9,928 nucleotides of DNA, from NCBI GenBank assembly GCA_965662485.1, contig CBFIIL010000044.1, positions 1 to 9,928 of the forward strand. Direction: 5' to 3'. Shown here piece by piece: positions 1 to 7,200 of the stretch. Within the stretch, counting starts at the first letter, position 1. The number at the start of each line of letters is the position of its first letter. Origin of the DNA: UBA3537 sp965662485 (GTDB lineage: Bacteria > Bacteroidota > Bacteroidia > Flavobacteriales > Flavobacteriaceae). The translations under genes were made by a program, and so were the position numbers. The notes beneath the pieces are model-generated. The model was not told the origin of the DNA. It made no database searches and saw only the letters and a list, made by a program, of their open reading frames with translations.

Positions 1-747
1 AGAATAGACATGAGCGAATACATGGAAAAATTTGCCATTTCGCGACTTGTTGGAGCACCTCCAGGATATGTTGGATATGAAGAAGGTGGGCAACTTACAG
101 AAAAAGTAAGACGAAAACCTTATGCTGTAATTCTTTTAGATGAAATTGAAAAAGCACATCCTGATGTGTTTAATATGCTTTTACAAGTTCTAGATGATGG
201 ATTTTTGACTGATAGTTTAGGACGAAAAATTGACTTTAGCAATACCATTATTATTATGACTTCCAACATTGGAGCACGAAAACTAAAGGATTTTGGAACT
301 GGTGTTGGCTTTGGAACTGCGGCCCAAAAACAACAAGAAAGTGCTAATGCTCGTGGCGTTATTGAAAATGCATTAAAAAAAGCTTTCGCACCTGAATTTT
401 TAAACAGAATTGATGATGTGGTGGTATTTAACACCCTTGAAAAAGAAGATATTGATAAAATTATTGATATTGAACTTGAGAAACTTCTAAATCGAATTTC
501 AGAACTTGGATACAAGCTGAAATTGAGTAAAAAAGCAAGAAACTTTATTGCCGAAAAAGGATTTGATAAACAATATGGCGCACGACCACTAAAGCGTGCT
601 ATTCAAAAATATGTAGAAGATGCCATTGCTGAAGAAATAATCAAGTCAAATGTTCAAGAAGGCGACAGCATCACGATGGACATTGGCAAAAATGACACTG
701 AACTAAATGTAAAAATTTCAAGTCCTAAAAAATCAGAAGAACAATAA
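1..747 (+). CDS. clpC: ATP-dependent Clp protease ATP-binding subunit ClpC, C-terminal fragment (5' end outside window)
   Basis: Hsp100 AAA+ unfoldase that feeds substrates to the ClpP peptidase in the cytoplasm. The frame is open from base 1, so the ATG at base 10 is internal and the true start lies upstream. The last 248 codons of a protein usually 800-850 aa long are present: the second AAA+ module from just after its Walker A. Visible are the pore loop GYVGY, the Walker B LLDEIEKAH (Asp codon 139-141, Glu 142-144), the sensor-1 strand before TSNIG, the arginine-finger segment FLNRID (Arg codon 406-408), and the sensor-2 motif GARPLKRAIQ (577-606). A VGF tripeptide (codons 304-312) sits where ClpC proteins carry their ClpP-docking loop. 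The ClpB in this window has no such tripeptide, and this decides ClpC over ClpB. A terminator follows 23 bp after the stop. The tail rich in Lys, Glu and Ser looks normal. Confidence 0.93.
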   Translation, partial: RIDMSEYMEKFAISRLVGAPPGYVGYEEGGQLTEKVRRKPYAVILLDEIEKAHPDVFNMLLQVLDDGFLTDSLGRKIDFSNTIIIMTSNIGARKLKDFGTGVGFGTAAQKQQESANARGVIENALKKAFAPEFLNRIDDVVVFNTLEKEDIDKIIDIELEKLLNRISELGYKLKLSKKARNFIAEKGFDKQYGARPLKRAIQKYVEDAIAEEIIKSNVQEGDSITMDIGKNDTELNVKISSPKKSEEQ

Positions 748-770
748 AATAAACTACAATTTTTGTAATT

Positions 771-798
771 AAACCCTTGCACGTTGCAGGGTTTTTTT
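771..798 (+). terminator. Intrinsic terminator of clpC, overlapping the hutH stop codon
   Basis: AAACCC (771-776) pairs with GGGTTT (789-794). Inside, TGCA (778-781) pairs with TGCA (785-788) around a 3-nt loop, with one bulged T at 777. A run of seven T follows the GGG (792-798). On the minus strand the same hairpin is followed only by TTTAATTA, so it may stop hutH transcripts less well. The T-run contains two bases of the hutH stop codon (797-799 on the minus strand). Confidence 0.8.
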
Positions 799-2308
799 AT
801 GCTGTAATTCTCTCAAAAAGCACTTCGTTATCAAAGTTTAATGACTGCAAAAAATGTATTGTTTTTTTGATATCTAAATAAAGTGGTTTATCATTTTCAG
901 TAAACAAAACTTCTTCTCTGAAAGAAGTTAAAAACTGCTCCAAAAAAGACGATGTTTTTAATGTTCTCAATTGTAAGGCCTGTGATGCATTCATCAATTC
1001 AATTGCAAGAATTCGTTCAACATTATCAACAAGTTCAAAAGCTTGTGTGGCAGCATTGGCACCCATACTTACATGATCTTCCTGACCATTGGAAGATACT
1101 ATAGAATCCACACTGGCTGGTGTGGCCAATTGTTTGTTAGCGCTAGCAATACTTGCCGCTGTATACTGAGGTATCATATAGCCAGAATTTAATCCTGGTG
1201 AATTCACTAAAAATGAAGGCAAACCGCGCTGTCCAGATATCAATTGATAGGTTCTTCGCTCTGAAATACTTCCAAGTTCAGACATGGCTATTTTTAAGAA
1301 ATCTAGACTCAAAGCTAAAGGTTGTCCATGAAAATTTCCTCCTGATATAATTTTATCGGCTTGTGAAAATATATTTGGGTTATCAGAAACAGAATTAACT
1401 TCTGTTAAAACTATCGAAGAAATATGTTCCAATGCATCTTTTGTAGCGCCATGAACTTGTGGCATACAACGGAAAGAATATGGATCTTGGACATGGATTT
1501 TTTCTTGTTTCATCAAAGGACTATCTTCTAAAAACTGACTTATACGCTGAGCGGTAAGTATTTGACCTTTGTGTGGACGCACCAACTGAACTAATGGATC
1601 AAAAGGTTCAATTCGACCATCAAAAGCATCCAAAGATAACGCCCCAATTAAATCTGAATAATAGGAAAGTTTATACGATTTTAATAAACAATGTACGGCA
1701 TAAGCAGACATAAATTGTGTCCCATTTAGCAATGCTAAACCTTCTTTTGATTGCAACTTTATTGGATTTAAACTATGTGCCTTCAATACGTCTTGTGTAG
1801 GTTTTTGGACGCCGTTGTCCCAAACTTCACCTTCCCCAATCACACACAAAGCAACATGTGCCAAAGGTGCCAAATCTCCTGAAGCTCCCAAAGAGCCTTG
1901 AGTATAAACTACTGGCAAAAGATCGAGGTTGTAAAAATCAACAAGACGCTGGACAGTTGAAAGTTGCACACCACTATTCCCATTCGATAAAGATTTGATT
2001 TTTAGTAAAAGCATCAATTTGATGATATGCTGAGGCACCAATTTTCCAGTACCACACGCATGAGAACGTACCAAATTTTCTTGAAGCTGAACCAATTGAT
2101 CGGAATTAATCGAAACATCACACAAAGCGCCAAAACCAGTATTAATACCATAAATTGGCACCTCAGAATTTTGCATTTTTTGATTTAAATATGACCTACA
2201 ACTGACAATTTTTCCTTTTACTTCAGTTGATAATTCAATATGAGATTGATTGATAGTTAAATCATTGAGTACAGGTAAGCTTAATGGATGTGTTGTAATT
2301 TTATGCAT
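797..2308 (-). CDS. hutH: Histidine ammonia-lyase (histidase)
   Basis: Deaminates L-histidine to trans-urocanate and ammonia, the first step of histidine degradation, in the cytoplasm; the family is a homotetramer. I chose the ATG at 2308, giving 503 aa. With this start the residues fall on the Pseudomonas putida HutH numbering as I recall it: Tyr53, His83, the self-cyclising Ala142-Ser143-Gly144 (GASGDLAPLA) that makes the MIO cofactor, and Asn195. YSFRC (Tyr277, Arg280), NFHG (Phe326) and QEDH (Glu410) follow with small offsets. The frame extends upstream to a TTG at 2347 (516 aa), but that lies ahead of the likely promoter. The Ser-His pair at 82-83 is the histidase form; tyrosine and phenylalanine lyases have a different pair there. 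All catalytic residues I could place are intact. No hutU, hutI or hutG is in the window, so the pathway must be completed elsewhere or urocanate serves another use. Confidence 0.95.
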   Translation of the reverse strand: MHKITTHPLSLPVLNDLTINQSHIELSTEVKGKIVSCRSYLNQKMQNSEVPIYGINTGFGALCDVSINSDQLVQLQENLVRSHACGTGKLVPQHIIKLMLLLKIKSLSNGNSGVQLSTVQRLVDFYNLDLLPVVYTQGSLGASGDLAPLAHVALCVIGEGEVWDNGVQKPTQDVLKAHSLNPIKLQSKEGLALLNGTQFMSAYAVHCLLKSYKLSYYSDLIGALSLDAFDGRIEPFDPLVQLVRPHKGQILTAQRISQFLEDSPLMKQEKIHVQDPYSFRCMPQVHGATKDALEHISSIVLTEVNSVSDNPNIFSQADKIISGGNFHGQPLALSLDFLKIAMSELGSISERRTYQLISGQRGLPSFLVNSPGLNSGYMIPQYTAASIASANKQLATPASVDSIVSSNGQEDHVSMGANAATQAFELVDNVERILAIELMNASQALQLRTLKTSSFLEQFLTSFREEVLFTENDKPLYLDIKKTIHFLQSLNFDNEVLFERITA

Positions 2309-2329
2309 AATTGTTCTAACGGAGACCTT

Positions 2330-2361
2330 CAAAAGTGCATTATTCAATGAAAATTTCCAAA
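2330..2361 (-). promoter_or_regulatory. Candidate Bacteroidota-type promoter of hutH
   Basis: Read on the minus strand, TTTG (2361-2358) is followed after 20 bases by CACTTTTG (2337-2330). The latter matches the Bacteroidota -7 consensus TAnnTTTG at five of six defined positions. It lies 21 bases upstream of the ATG at 2308 and downstream of the alternative TTG start at 2347, so it favours the ATG. It stands back to back with the candidate promoter of the next gene. This is a pattern match only. Confidence 0.45.
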
Positions 2362-2364
2362 TAA

Positions 2365-2396
2365 TTGATACAATTAATTTATTATGGCTAATTTTG
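2365..2396 (+). promoter_or_regulatory. Candidate Bacteroidota-type promoter of the DUF6314-like gene
   Basis: TTG (2365-2367) is followed after 21 bases by TAATTTTG (2389-2396), a perfect match to the TAnnTTTG -7 element. Both the elements and the spacing fit the main sigma factor of Flavobacteriia. Transcription would begin near 2400, leaving a leader of about 30 bases before the ATG at 2434. It probably drives the two-gene unit that ends at 3981. Confidence 0.6.
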
Positions 2397-2433
2397 AAAA
2401 GACTATAATTTCAGTTTCACTTTAGAGAAAAAC

Positions 2434-2919
2434 ATGCTTAAAACGACCAATAAAAGAATTGGAAATTCTTCTATTTTAGAAAACTTAGTTGGTAATTGGA
2501 ATTTGGAACGTTTTTATGACAATGGAGCCAAAGTCCTTGGCACAGCAAATTTTACAAAAATCAAAGCTAATGAGTTTGAATATTCCGAAACAGGAGTAAT
2601 GATTTTAGCCGATGGAAAAGAAATGATGTGTACTAGAAAATATATTTATAAACCAAGTCTGTCTGGTTTTGAGGTTTATTTTTTTGAAAACCCTGAAAAA
2701 CTATTTCAAAAAATTAATTTGACAAAAGAAAAAAATGGAAGTCTTAGTGCTAAAGCTACCCATTTTTGTGTAAAAGATGTTTACGCTTCTTCATACAAAT
2801 TTTTCAGCGATAGACACTTTGAAATCACTCATGTGGTTTGTGGCCCAAAAAAAGAATACACTTCAAAGGGTATTTTTAAAAAAAATAAAGAAGTGCGAAA
2901 AAAAAATGTAATTTCGTAA
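2434..2919 (+). CDS. DUF6314-like protein of unknown function
   Basis: A 161-aa soluble protein without signal peptide or membrane segment. I recognise the DUF6314 pattern from its spaced motifs: LVGNWNLER near the start (Gly20, Trp22), FEYSETG (48-54), TRKYIY (67-72), THFCVKDVY (109-117, with His110, Cys112 and Asp115) and CGPKKEY (136-142). Alternating strands and the opening G-x-W suggest a small lipocalin-like beta barrel, which is inference. No biochemical role is known to me for this family, so no reaction is assigned. The last 15 residues are a Lys-rich tail beyond the family core, coded across A8 and A9 runs. The ATG at 2434 is the only sensible start and sits behind a good promoter. 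The lipoprotein gene follows after 27 bases on the same strand, so the two are probably co-transcribed. Confidence 0.75.
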   Translation: MLKTTNKRIGNSSILENLVGNWNLERFYDNGAKVLGTANFTKIKANEFEYSETGVMILADGKEMMCTRKYIYKPSLSGFEVYFFENPEKLFQKINLTKEKNGSLSAKATHFCVKDVYASSYKFFSDRHFEITHVVCGPKKEYTSKGIFKKNKEVRKKNVIS

Positions 2920-2946
2920 AACATTTTAATCCTAAAATCATTAGTT

Positions 2947-3981
2947 ATGAATAAAACCTTATTTTACACAATTAGTATTGCCATAATTTTAGTTGGTTGT
3001 CAAAAACCAAAAGACCACGTTGAACTCACTGGAAAAATTACCAACCCAAGTTCTGATAAAATTACAATTACTAACCCAGAAAATGGCTACAAAAAAGAAA
3101 TAGCCATTAACGAAGATGGTTCATTTTCGGACACCCTTAAAGTTGAAGAAGGGCGCTATCGGTTTTTTGATGGTAATGAAGTTGGTACAATATTTCTAAA
3201 AAATGGCAACTCAACTTCTTTTACACTAGACACTAAGGAATTTGATGAAACTTTAAAATTTAGAGGCGATGATGCTGAAAAAAGCAATGTTTTAATTGCC
3301 TATGCTTTACTTCAAGAAAAATATCTTACTAATGATTTATTTGACAAAAACCCAAAAGCCTTTCAAAATGCTTTTAGGGCTTTAGAAAAGGATTTCCAAA
3401 ATTTAAAATCCAGCTACACATCAATAGACACCTCATATTTTGAGATTGATAATACCAATTTCAAAAAAATGAAAGTAGCTTACACGAAGTTTTATGAAGA
3501 TCGACAAGCATTGAGAAGAGAATTGGCAAAAGGCACTCCATCTCCAACTTTTGAGAATTTTGAAAATTTTAAGGGTGGTACTTCATCTTTAAAAGACTTT
3601 AGAGGAAAGTTTGTCTACATTGATGTTTGGGCAACATGGTGTGGACCTTGTAAAGTTGAAATCCCATTTTTGAAAGAACTAGAACAAAGATTTCATGGGC
3701 GCAACATTGAGTTTATCAGTATTTCTGTTGATGATGAAAGACGAAGTGGAACTATGGAAAAAGCACACAAAGCATGGAAAACTATGGTCGCTGAGAAAAA
3801 TTTATCAGGGGTGCAGCTTTTTACTGGTAGTGGATGGAAAGCCGATTTTATTCAAGCCTATAAAATCGATGGTATTCCAAGATTTATTCTTATTGACCCC
3901 GATGGCAATATTGTAGATCCTGATGCACCAAGGCCCTCTAGTGCAAGAATTACAGAGCTTTTAGAAGAATTGGGCGTTTAG
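2947..3981 (+). CDS. TlpA-like thioredoxin-fold lipoprotein
   Basis: A 344-aa envelope lipoprotein expected to reduce or exchange disulfides outside the cytoplasm. Residues 1-17 are a short signal peptide ending in LVG before the lipidated Cys18, a clear lipobox. Residues about 25-105 form a strand-rich domain resembling the DUF4369-like N-terminal region of Bacteroidota TlpA-like proteins. Residues about 106-195 look helical. The thioredoxin domain covers about 197-344, with the redox motif Trp231-Cys-Gly-Pro-Cys235 preceded by VYIDVWAT and the cis-proline at Gly-Ile-Pro311. Both cysteines are present, so the enzyme should be active. Lysines dominate after Cys18 (QKPK), not the acidic run seen in surface-exported flavobacterial lipoproteins, so a periplasm-facing location is more likely. 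Its substrates are unknown. The stop codon overlaps that of the convergent ytxJ gene by 4 bp. Confidence 0.88.
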   Translation: MNKTLFYTISIAIILVGCQKPKDHVELTGKITNPSSDKITITNPENGYKKEIAINEDGSFSDTLKVEEGRYRFFDGNEVGTIFLKNGNSTSFTLDTKEFDETLKFRGDDAEKSNVLIAYALLQEKYLTNDLFDKNPKAFQNAFRALEKDFQNLKSSYTSIDTSYFEIDNTNFKKMKVAYTKFYEDRQALRRELAKGTPSPTFENFENFKGGTSSLKDFRGKFVYIDVWATWCGPCKVEIPFLKELEQRFHGRNIEFISISVDDERRSGTMEKAHKAWKTMVAEKNLSGVQLFTGSGWKADFIQAYKIDGIPRFILIDPDGNIVDPDAPRPSSARITELLEELGV

Positions 3982-4355
3982 TTCAAAAAATCTGTTAGTA
4001 TAATTTTATTTACATTTTCATGAGAAGCATGTGCTACTGCTTTACCGTTTTTAATGACTAAAAGCTGTGGCGATTGATGAACAACATCAAACTGATTTGC
4101 AATGGCATTTGAAATTTCACGATAACGGAGTAAGTCCAAAAAATAAGCCGTAAAATCAACTTCTGAAAAACCATAGCTTGATTTGAATTCGTTTAGTACA
4201 AAACGACTCACACTACAGCGTGTGGAATGTTTGAAAATAAGTTGTGGCGTCAAAAAAGAGTCTTCGATTATAGTATTGAGTTGATAAATATTTTCAAGTT
4301 TTGGCCCAGGCCAATCGTTTGAATTATTGCTTAAAAAGGAATCAAATAATCCCAT
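3978..4355 (-). CDS. ytxJ: Bacillithiol system redox-active protein YtxJ
   Basis: A 125-aa cytoplasmic thioredoxin-fold protein of the YtxJ family (formerly DUF2847). Family hallmarks are visible: IFKHSTRCSVS with the single reactive Cys47, YFLDLLRYREISN (71-83), and HQSPQLLVIKNG with the cis-proline Pro96. A single-cysteine active site suits a monothiol (bacilliredoxin-like) role with bacillithiol. Family members occur in bacteria that make bacillithiol, so the gene suggests the host has bshA, bshB and bshC elsewhere; none is in this window. The ATG at 4355 gives the family's usual length. No convincing promoter was seen: TAATTTTA (4381-4374) resembles a -7 element, but no TTG lies at the right distance. 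The gene converges on the lipoprotein gene, with interlocked stop codons and no terminator between them. Confidence 0.9.
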   Translation of the reverse strand: MGLFDSFLSNNSNDWPGPKLENIYQLNTIIEDSFLTPQLIFKHSTRCSVSRFVLNEFKSSYGFSEVDFTAYFLDLLRYREISNAIANQFDVVHQSPQLLVIKNGKAVAHASHENVNKIILTDFLN

Positions 4356-4478
4356 AATTTATCTTTATATTTTTAAAATTATGACTAAACGTCAGTTTTT
4401 TAGTTAAAATAATGTCAATTTGTCTTGTGTATTCAAATGGTAAGGTAATTGAATAATCATACTTAAAAATAACCCATT

Positions 4479-7085
4479 ATGAACTTTGACAATTATACAA
4501 TAAAAACACAACAAGCGCTACAACAAGCGCAACAAATTGCACAAGGATTTGAACATCAACAAATTGAAAATGAGCACCTTTACAAAGGAATGCAAGCCGT
4601 TGATCAAAATGTAATTCCATATTTACTAAAAAAACTTGATGTCAATTCAATACTTTTAAATCAAATTATTGACAAAGAAATAGAACGTTTCCCAAAAGTA
4701 AGCGACTCGGATCAAATGTTATCGAGAACCTTAGTTAAAACATTGGGAGATGCGGTTACTATTTCAAAAAAAACAGGAGGAGAATACGTTTCTATTGAAG
4801 ATGTTTTCCTTGCTTTATTTAAATCTAAAAGTAAAATATCACAAATTCTAAAAGATCAAGGCGTTACTGAAAAAGACTTGGAAGCTTGTATAACAGAGCT
4901 AAGAAAAGGGCAAACTGTAACCTCCAAAAGTCAAGAAGATACCTACAATGCATTAAATAAATACGCCAAAAATCTTAATCAAATGGCACGCGATAATCGT
5001 TTGGATCCTGTGATTGGGCGCGATGAAGAAATTCGAAGAATTCTCCAAATATTATCGAGAAGAACAAAAAATAATCCCATATTAGTTGGTGAACCAGGCA
5101 CTGGAAAAACAGCAATCGCAGAAGGACTTGCACACCGAATAATTACAGGTGATGTTCCTGAAAATTTAAAAGACAAACAAGTATTCGCTTTGGATATGGG
5201 AGCACTTATTGCAGGTGCAAAATACAAAGGCGAATTTGAAGAGCGTCTTAAATCTGTAATAAAAGAAGTGACACAAGACTCTGGTGATGTGGTGCTATTT
5301 ATAGATGAAATACATACACTAGTTGGAGCTGGTGGTGGCGAAGGTGCTATGGATGCAGCAAACATTTTAAAACCAGCATTGGCGCGTGGCGAACTTCGAG
5401 CTATTGGTGCCACTACGCTAGACGAATATCAAAAGTATTTTGAAAAAGACAAAGCATTAGAACGCCGTTTTCAAAAAGTTATGGTTGATGAACCCGACGA
5501 AGAAAGTGCAATTTCAATTTTGAGAGGGATTAAAGAAAAATATGAAACCCACCACAAAGTTCGTATCAAAGATGAAGCGATTATTGGAGCTGTAAAGCTA
5601 TCCACAAGATATATTAGCAATCGTTTTTTACCCGACAAAGCCATTGATTTGATGGACGAGGCCGCTTCAAAATTACGAATGGAAATCAATTCTAAGCCTG
5701 AAGAACTGGATGTGTTGGATCGAAAGATAATGCAATTAGAAATTGAAATTGAAGCTATAAAACGTGAAAAGGATGATGTTAAACTTAAAGCACTAAGTGC
5801 AGATTTAGCCAACATCAAAGAAGAAAGAAATACTTTAGAAGCACAATGGCGCAGCGAAAAAGAAATGGTAGATTCAATTCAAGGTGCAAAATCTGACATT
5901 GAAATATTGAAAATAGAAGCAGAACGTGCTGAGCGTGATGGCGATTATGGAAAAGTTGCAGAATTGCGCTATGGGAAAATAAAAGATGTACAAGCTCATC
6001 TTGAAAACTTACAACAAAAGCTAATTAAAAATCAAAAATCTGCACTTATCAAAGAGGAAGTAACCTACGAAGATATTGCAGAAGTGATTGCGAAATGGAC
6101 GGGTATTCCAGTCACTAAAATGATTGAGACTGAACGAGAAAAACTTTTAAAATTAGAACAAGAACTTCATAAGAGAGTGGTTGGTCAAGAAGAAGCTGTT
6201 GCTGCAGTTAGTGACGCTGTGAGACGCAGCAGAGCTGGTCTACAAAATCCAAAAAAACCAACAGGAACATTTTTATTTTTAGGAAGTACAGGAGTTGGAA
6301 AAACAGAGCTAGCAAAAACTTTAGCCGCTTATTTATTTGATGATGAAAATGCGCTCACAAGAATAGATATGAGTGAATATCAAGAACGACACGCTGTTAG
6401 CAGACTAATTGGAGCACCTCCAGGATACGTGGGTTACGATGAAGGCGGCCAACTTACTGAAGCGGTAAGAAGAAAACCCTACTCTGTAGTATTGTTAGAT
6501 GAAATTGAAAAAGCACATCCCGATACATTTAATATTTTATTGCAAGTGCTAGATGAAGGGCGACTGACAGACAATAAAGGTCGTGTAGCAGATTTCAAAA
6601 ACACAATTATAATAATGACTTCAAATATTGGAAGTAATGTTATTCAGAATAAATTTGAAGAACATGGCAATGATTCTTCAGCAATGGAATCTGCAAAAAC
6701 AGAGGTTATTGCACTACTGAAGAAAATGGTACGCCCAGAGTTTTTAAATCGAATTGATGATACCATTTTATTTAGTCCATTAAGCAAAGAACACATAGAA
6801 TCCATTGTTGAACTACAATTGAAACATTTAGCAAAAACTTTACAAGAACAGGGTGTTATTTTTGATTCAAGCCCAGAGGCGATAAGTTATCTAGCAAAAA
6901 AAGGGTATCAACCCGAATACGGTGCAAGACCAGTAAAAAGAGTCATCCAAAAAGAAGTACTGAATGCTTTGAGTAAAGAACTTCTTTCAGGCACAATTAA
7001 TTCAAACAGTATTATTTTGATGGATGCTTTTGATAATGGTTTGGTATTTAGAAATCAAAATGAAAAAATTCCAAAAGAACTGTAA
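4479..7085 (+). CDS. clpB: ATP-dependent protein disaggregase ClpB
   Basis: A cytoplasmic Hsp100 hexamer that, with the DnaK system, pulls polypeptides out of aggregates after heat or other stress. It is complete at 868 aa, close to the usual size. Order: Clp N-domain (about 1-145); first AAA+ module with Walker A GEPGTGKT (204-211), pore Tyr249 in AKYKG and Walker B IDEIH (Asp276, Glu277); coiled-coil middle domain (about 390-520), the insertion typical of ClpB; second AAA+ module with Walker A GSTGVGKT (602-609), pore Tyr650 in GYVGY and Walker B LLDEIEKAH (Asp674, Glu675); sensor-2 GARPVKR near the end. After TSNIG there is no IGF- or VGF-type ClpP-docking tripeptide, as expected for a chaperone that does not partner ClpP. 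No strong promoter and no CIRCE-type element was found in the 123 bp shared with ytxJ, so its heat-shock control cannot be read from sequence. A strong terminator lies 46 bp downstream. Confidence 0.97.
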   Translation: MNFDNYTIKTQQALQQAQQIAQGFEHQQIENEHLYKGMQAVDQNVIPYLLKKLDVNSILLNQIIDKEIERFPKVSDSDQMLSRTLVKTLGDAVTISKKTGGEYVSIEDVFLALFKSKSKISQILKDQGVTEKDLEACITELRKGQTVTSKSQEDTYNALNKYAKNLNQMARDNRLDPVIGRDEEIRRILQILSRRTKNNPILVGEPGTGKTAIAEGLAHRIITGDVPENLKDKQVFALDMGALIAGAKYKGEFEERLKSVIKEVTQDSGDVVLFIDEIHTLVGAGGGEGAMDAANILKPALARGELRAIGATTLDEYQKYFEKDKALERRFQKVMVDEPDEESAISILRGIKEKYETHHKVRIKDEAIIGAVKLSTRYISNRFLPDKAIDLMDEAASKLRMEINSKPEELDVLDRKIMQLEIEIEAIKREKDDVKLKALSADLANIKEERNTLEAQWRSEKEMVDSIQGAKSDIEILKIEAERAERDGDYGKVAELRYGKIKDVQAHLENLQQKLIKNQKSALIKEEVTYEDIAEVIAKWTGIPVTKMIETEREKLLKLEQELHKRVVGQEEAVAAVSDAVRRSRAGLQNPKKPTGTFLFLGSTGVGKTELAKTLAAYLFDDENALTRIDMSEYQERHAVSRLIGAPPGYVGYDEGGQLTEAVRRKPYSVVLLDEIEKAHPDTFNILLQVLDEGRLTDNKGRVADFKNTIIIMTSNIGSNVIQNKFEEHGNDSSAMESAKTEVIALLKKMVRPEFLNRIDDTILFSPLSKEHIESIVELQLKHLAKTLQEQGVIFDSSPEAISYLAKKGYQPEYGARPVKRVIQKEVLNALSKELLSGTINSNSIILMDAFDNGLVFRNQNEKIPKEL

Positions 7086-7131
7086 CAAATTATGATTTTA
7101 ATCGTTTAAAAGTTGTTGGTTGGTTAGTTAG

Positions 7132-7174
7132 AAAAGCGGTGCTTTGTATAGAAATATACTAGTGCTGCTTTTTT
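7132..7174 (+). terminator. Intrinsic terminator of clpB
   Basis: A long hairpin: AAAAGC (7132-7137) pairs with GCTTTT (7167-7172), and GGTGCT pairs with AGTGCT largely through G-T wobbles. After a small bulge, GTATA (7146-7150) pairs with TATAC (7155-7159) around a GAAA tetraloop (7151-7154). Six T follow the stem base (7169-7174). It begins 46 bases after the clpB stop and isolates clpB from smpB. Confidence 0.82.
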
Positions 7175-7200
7175 CTATTGAAAAAAAAGTTGAAAAAGCA

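Noticed and set aside
2309..2347. Extension of hutH to the TTG at 2347 (516 aa)
   Set aside because: It adds 13 residues beyond the family's N-terminus, lies upstream of the candidate promoter, and shifts the catalytic residues off their usual numbering.
3001..3020. Surface-export signal after Cys18 of the lipoprotein
   Set aside because: The residues QKPKD only partly resemble the acidic export signals described in flavobacteria; there is no run of Asp or Glu.
4384..4404. Inverted repeat ACTAAA...TTTAGT between ytxJ and clpB as an operator
   Set aside because: Only 6 bp with a 9-base loop in very AT-rich DNA; it may arise by chance.
4356..4478. Promoter for clpB or ytxJ in the divergent spacer, including TCAATTTG (4415-4422), TAATTGAA (4446-4453) and TAATTTTA on the minus strand
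   Set aside because: Each lacks either a good -7 match or a TTG box at proper spacing. No CIRCE element or sigma-32-like box was seen either.
4900..4990. Internal start in clpB for a short isoform lacking the N-domain, as in E. coli
   Set aside because: The equivalent valine is coded by GTA, which is not a start codon. The nearby ATG in the linker is out of frame, and no ribosome binding site was seen.
7113..7131. GGTT/AGTT short tandem repeat after clpB
   Set aside because: Only about four imperfect 4-bp units with no sign of function.
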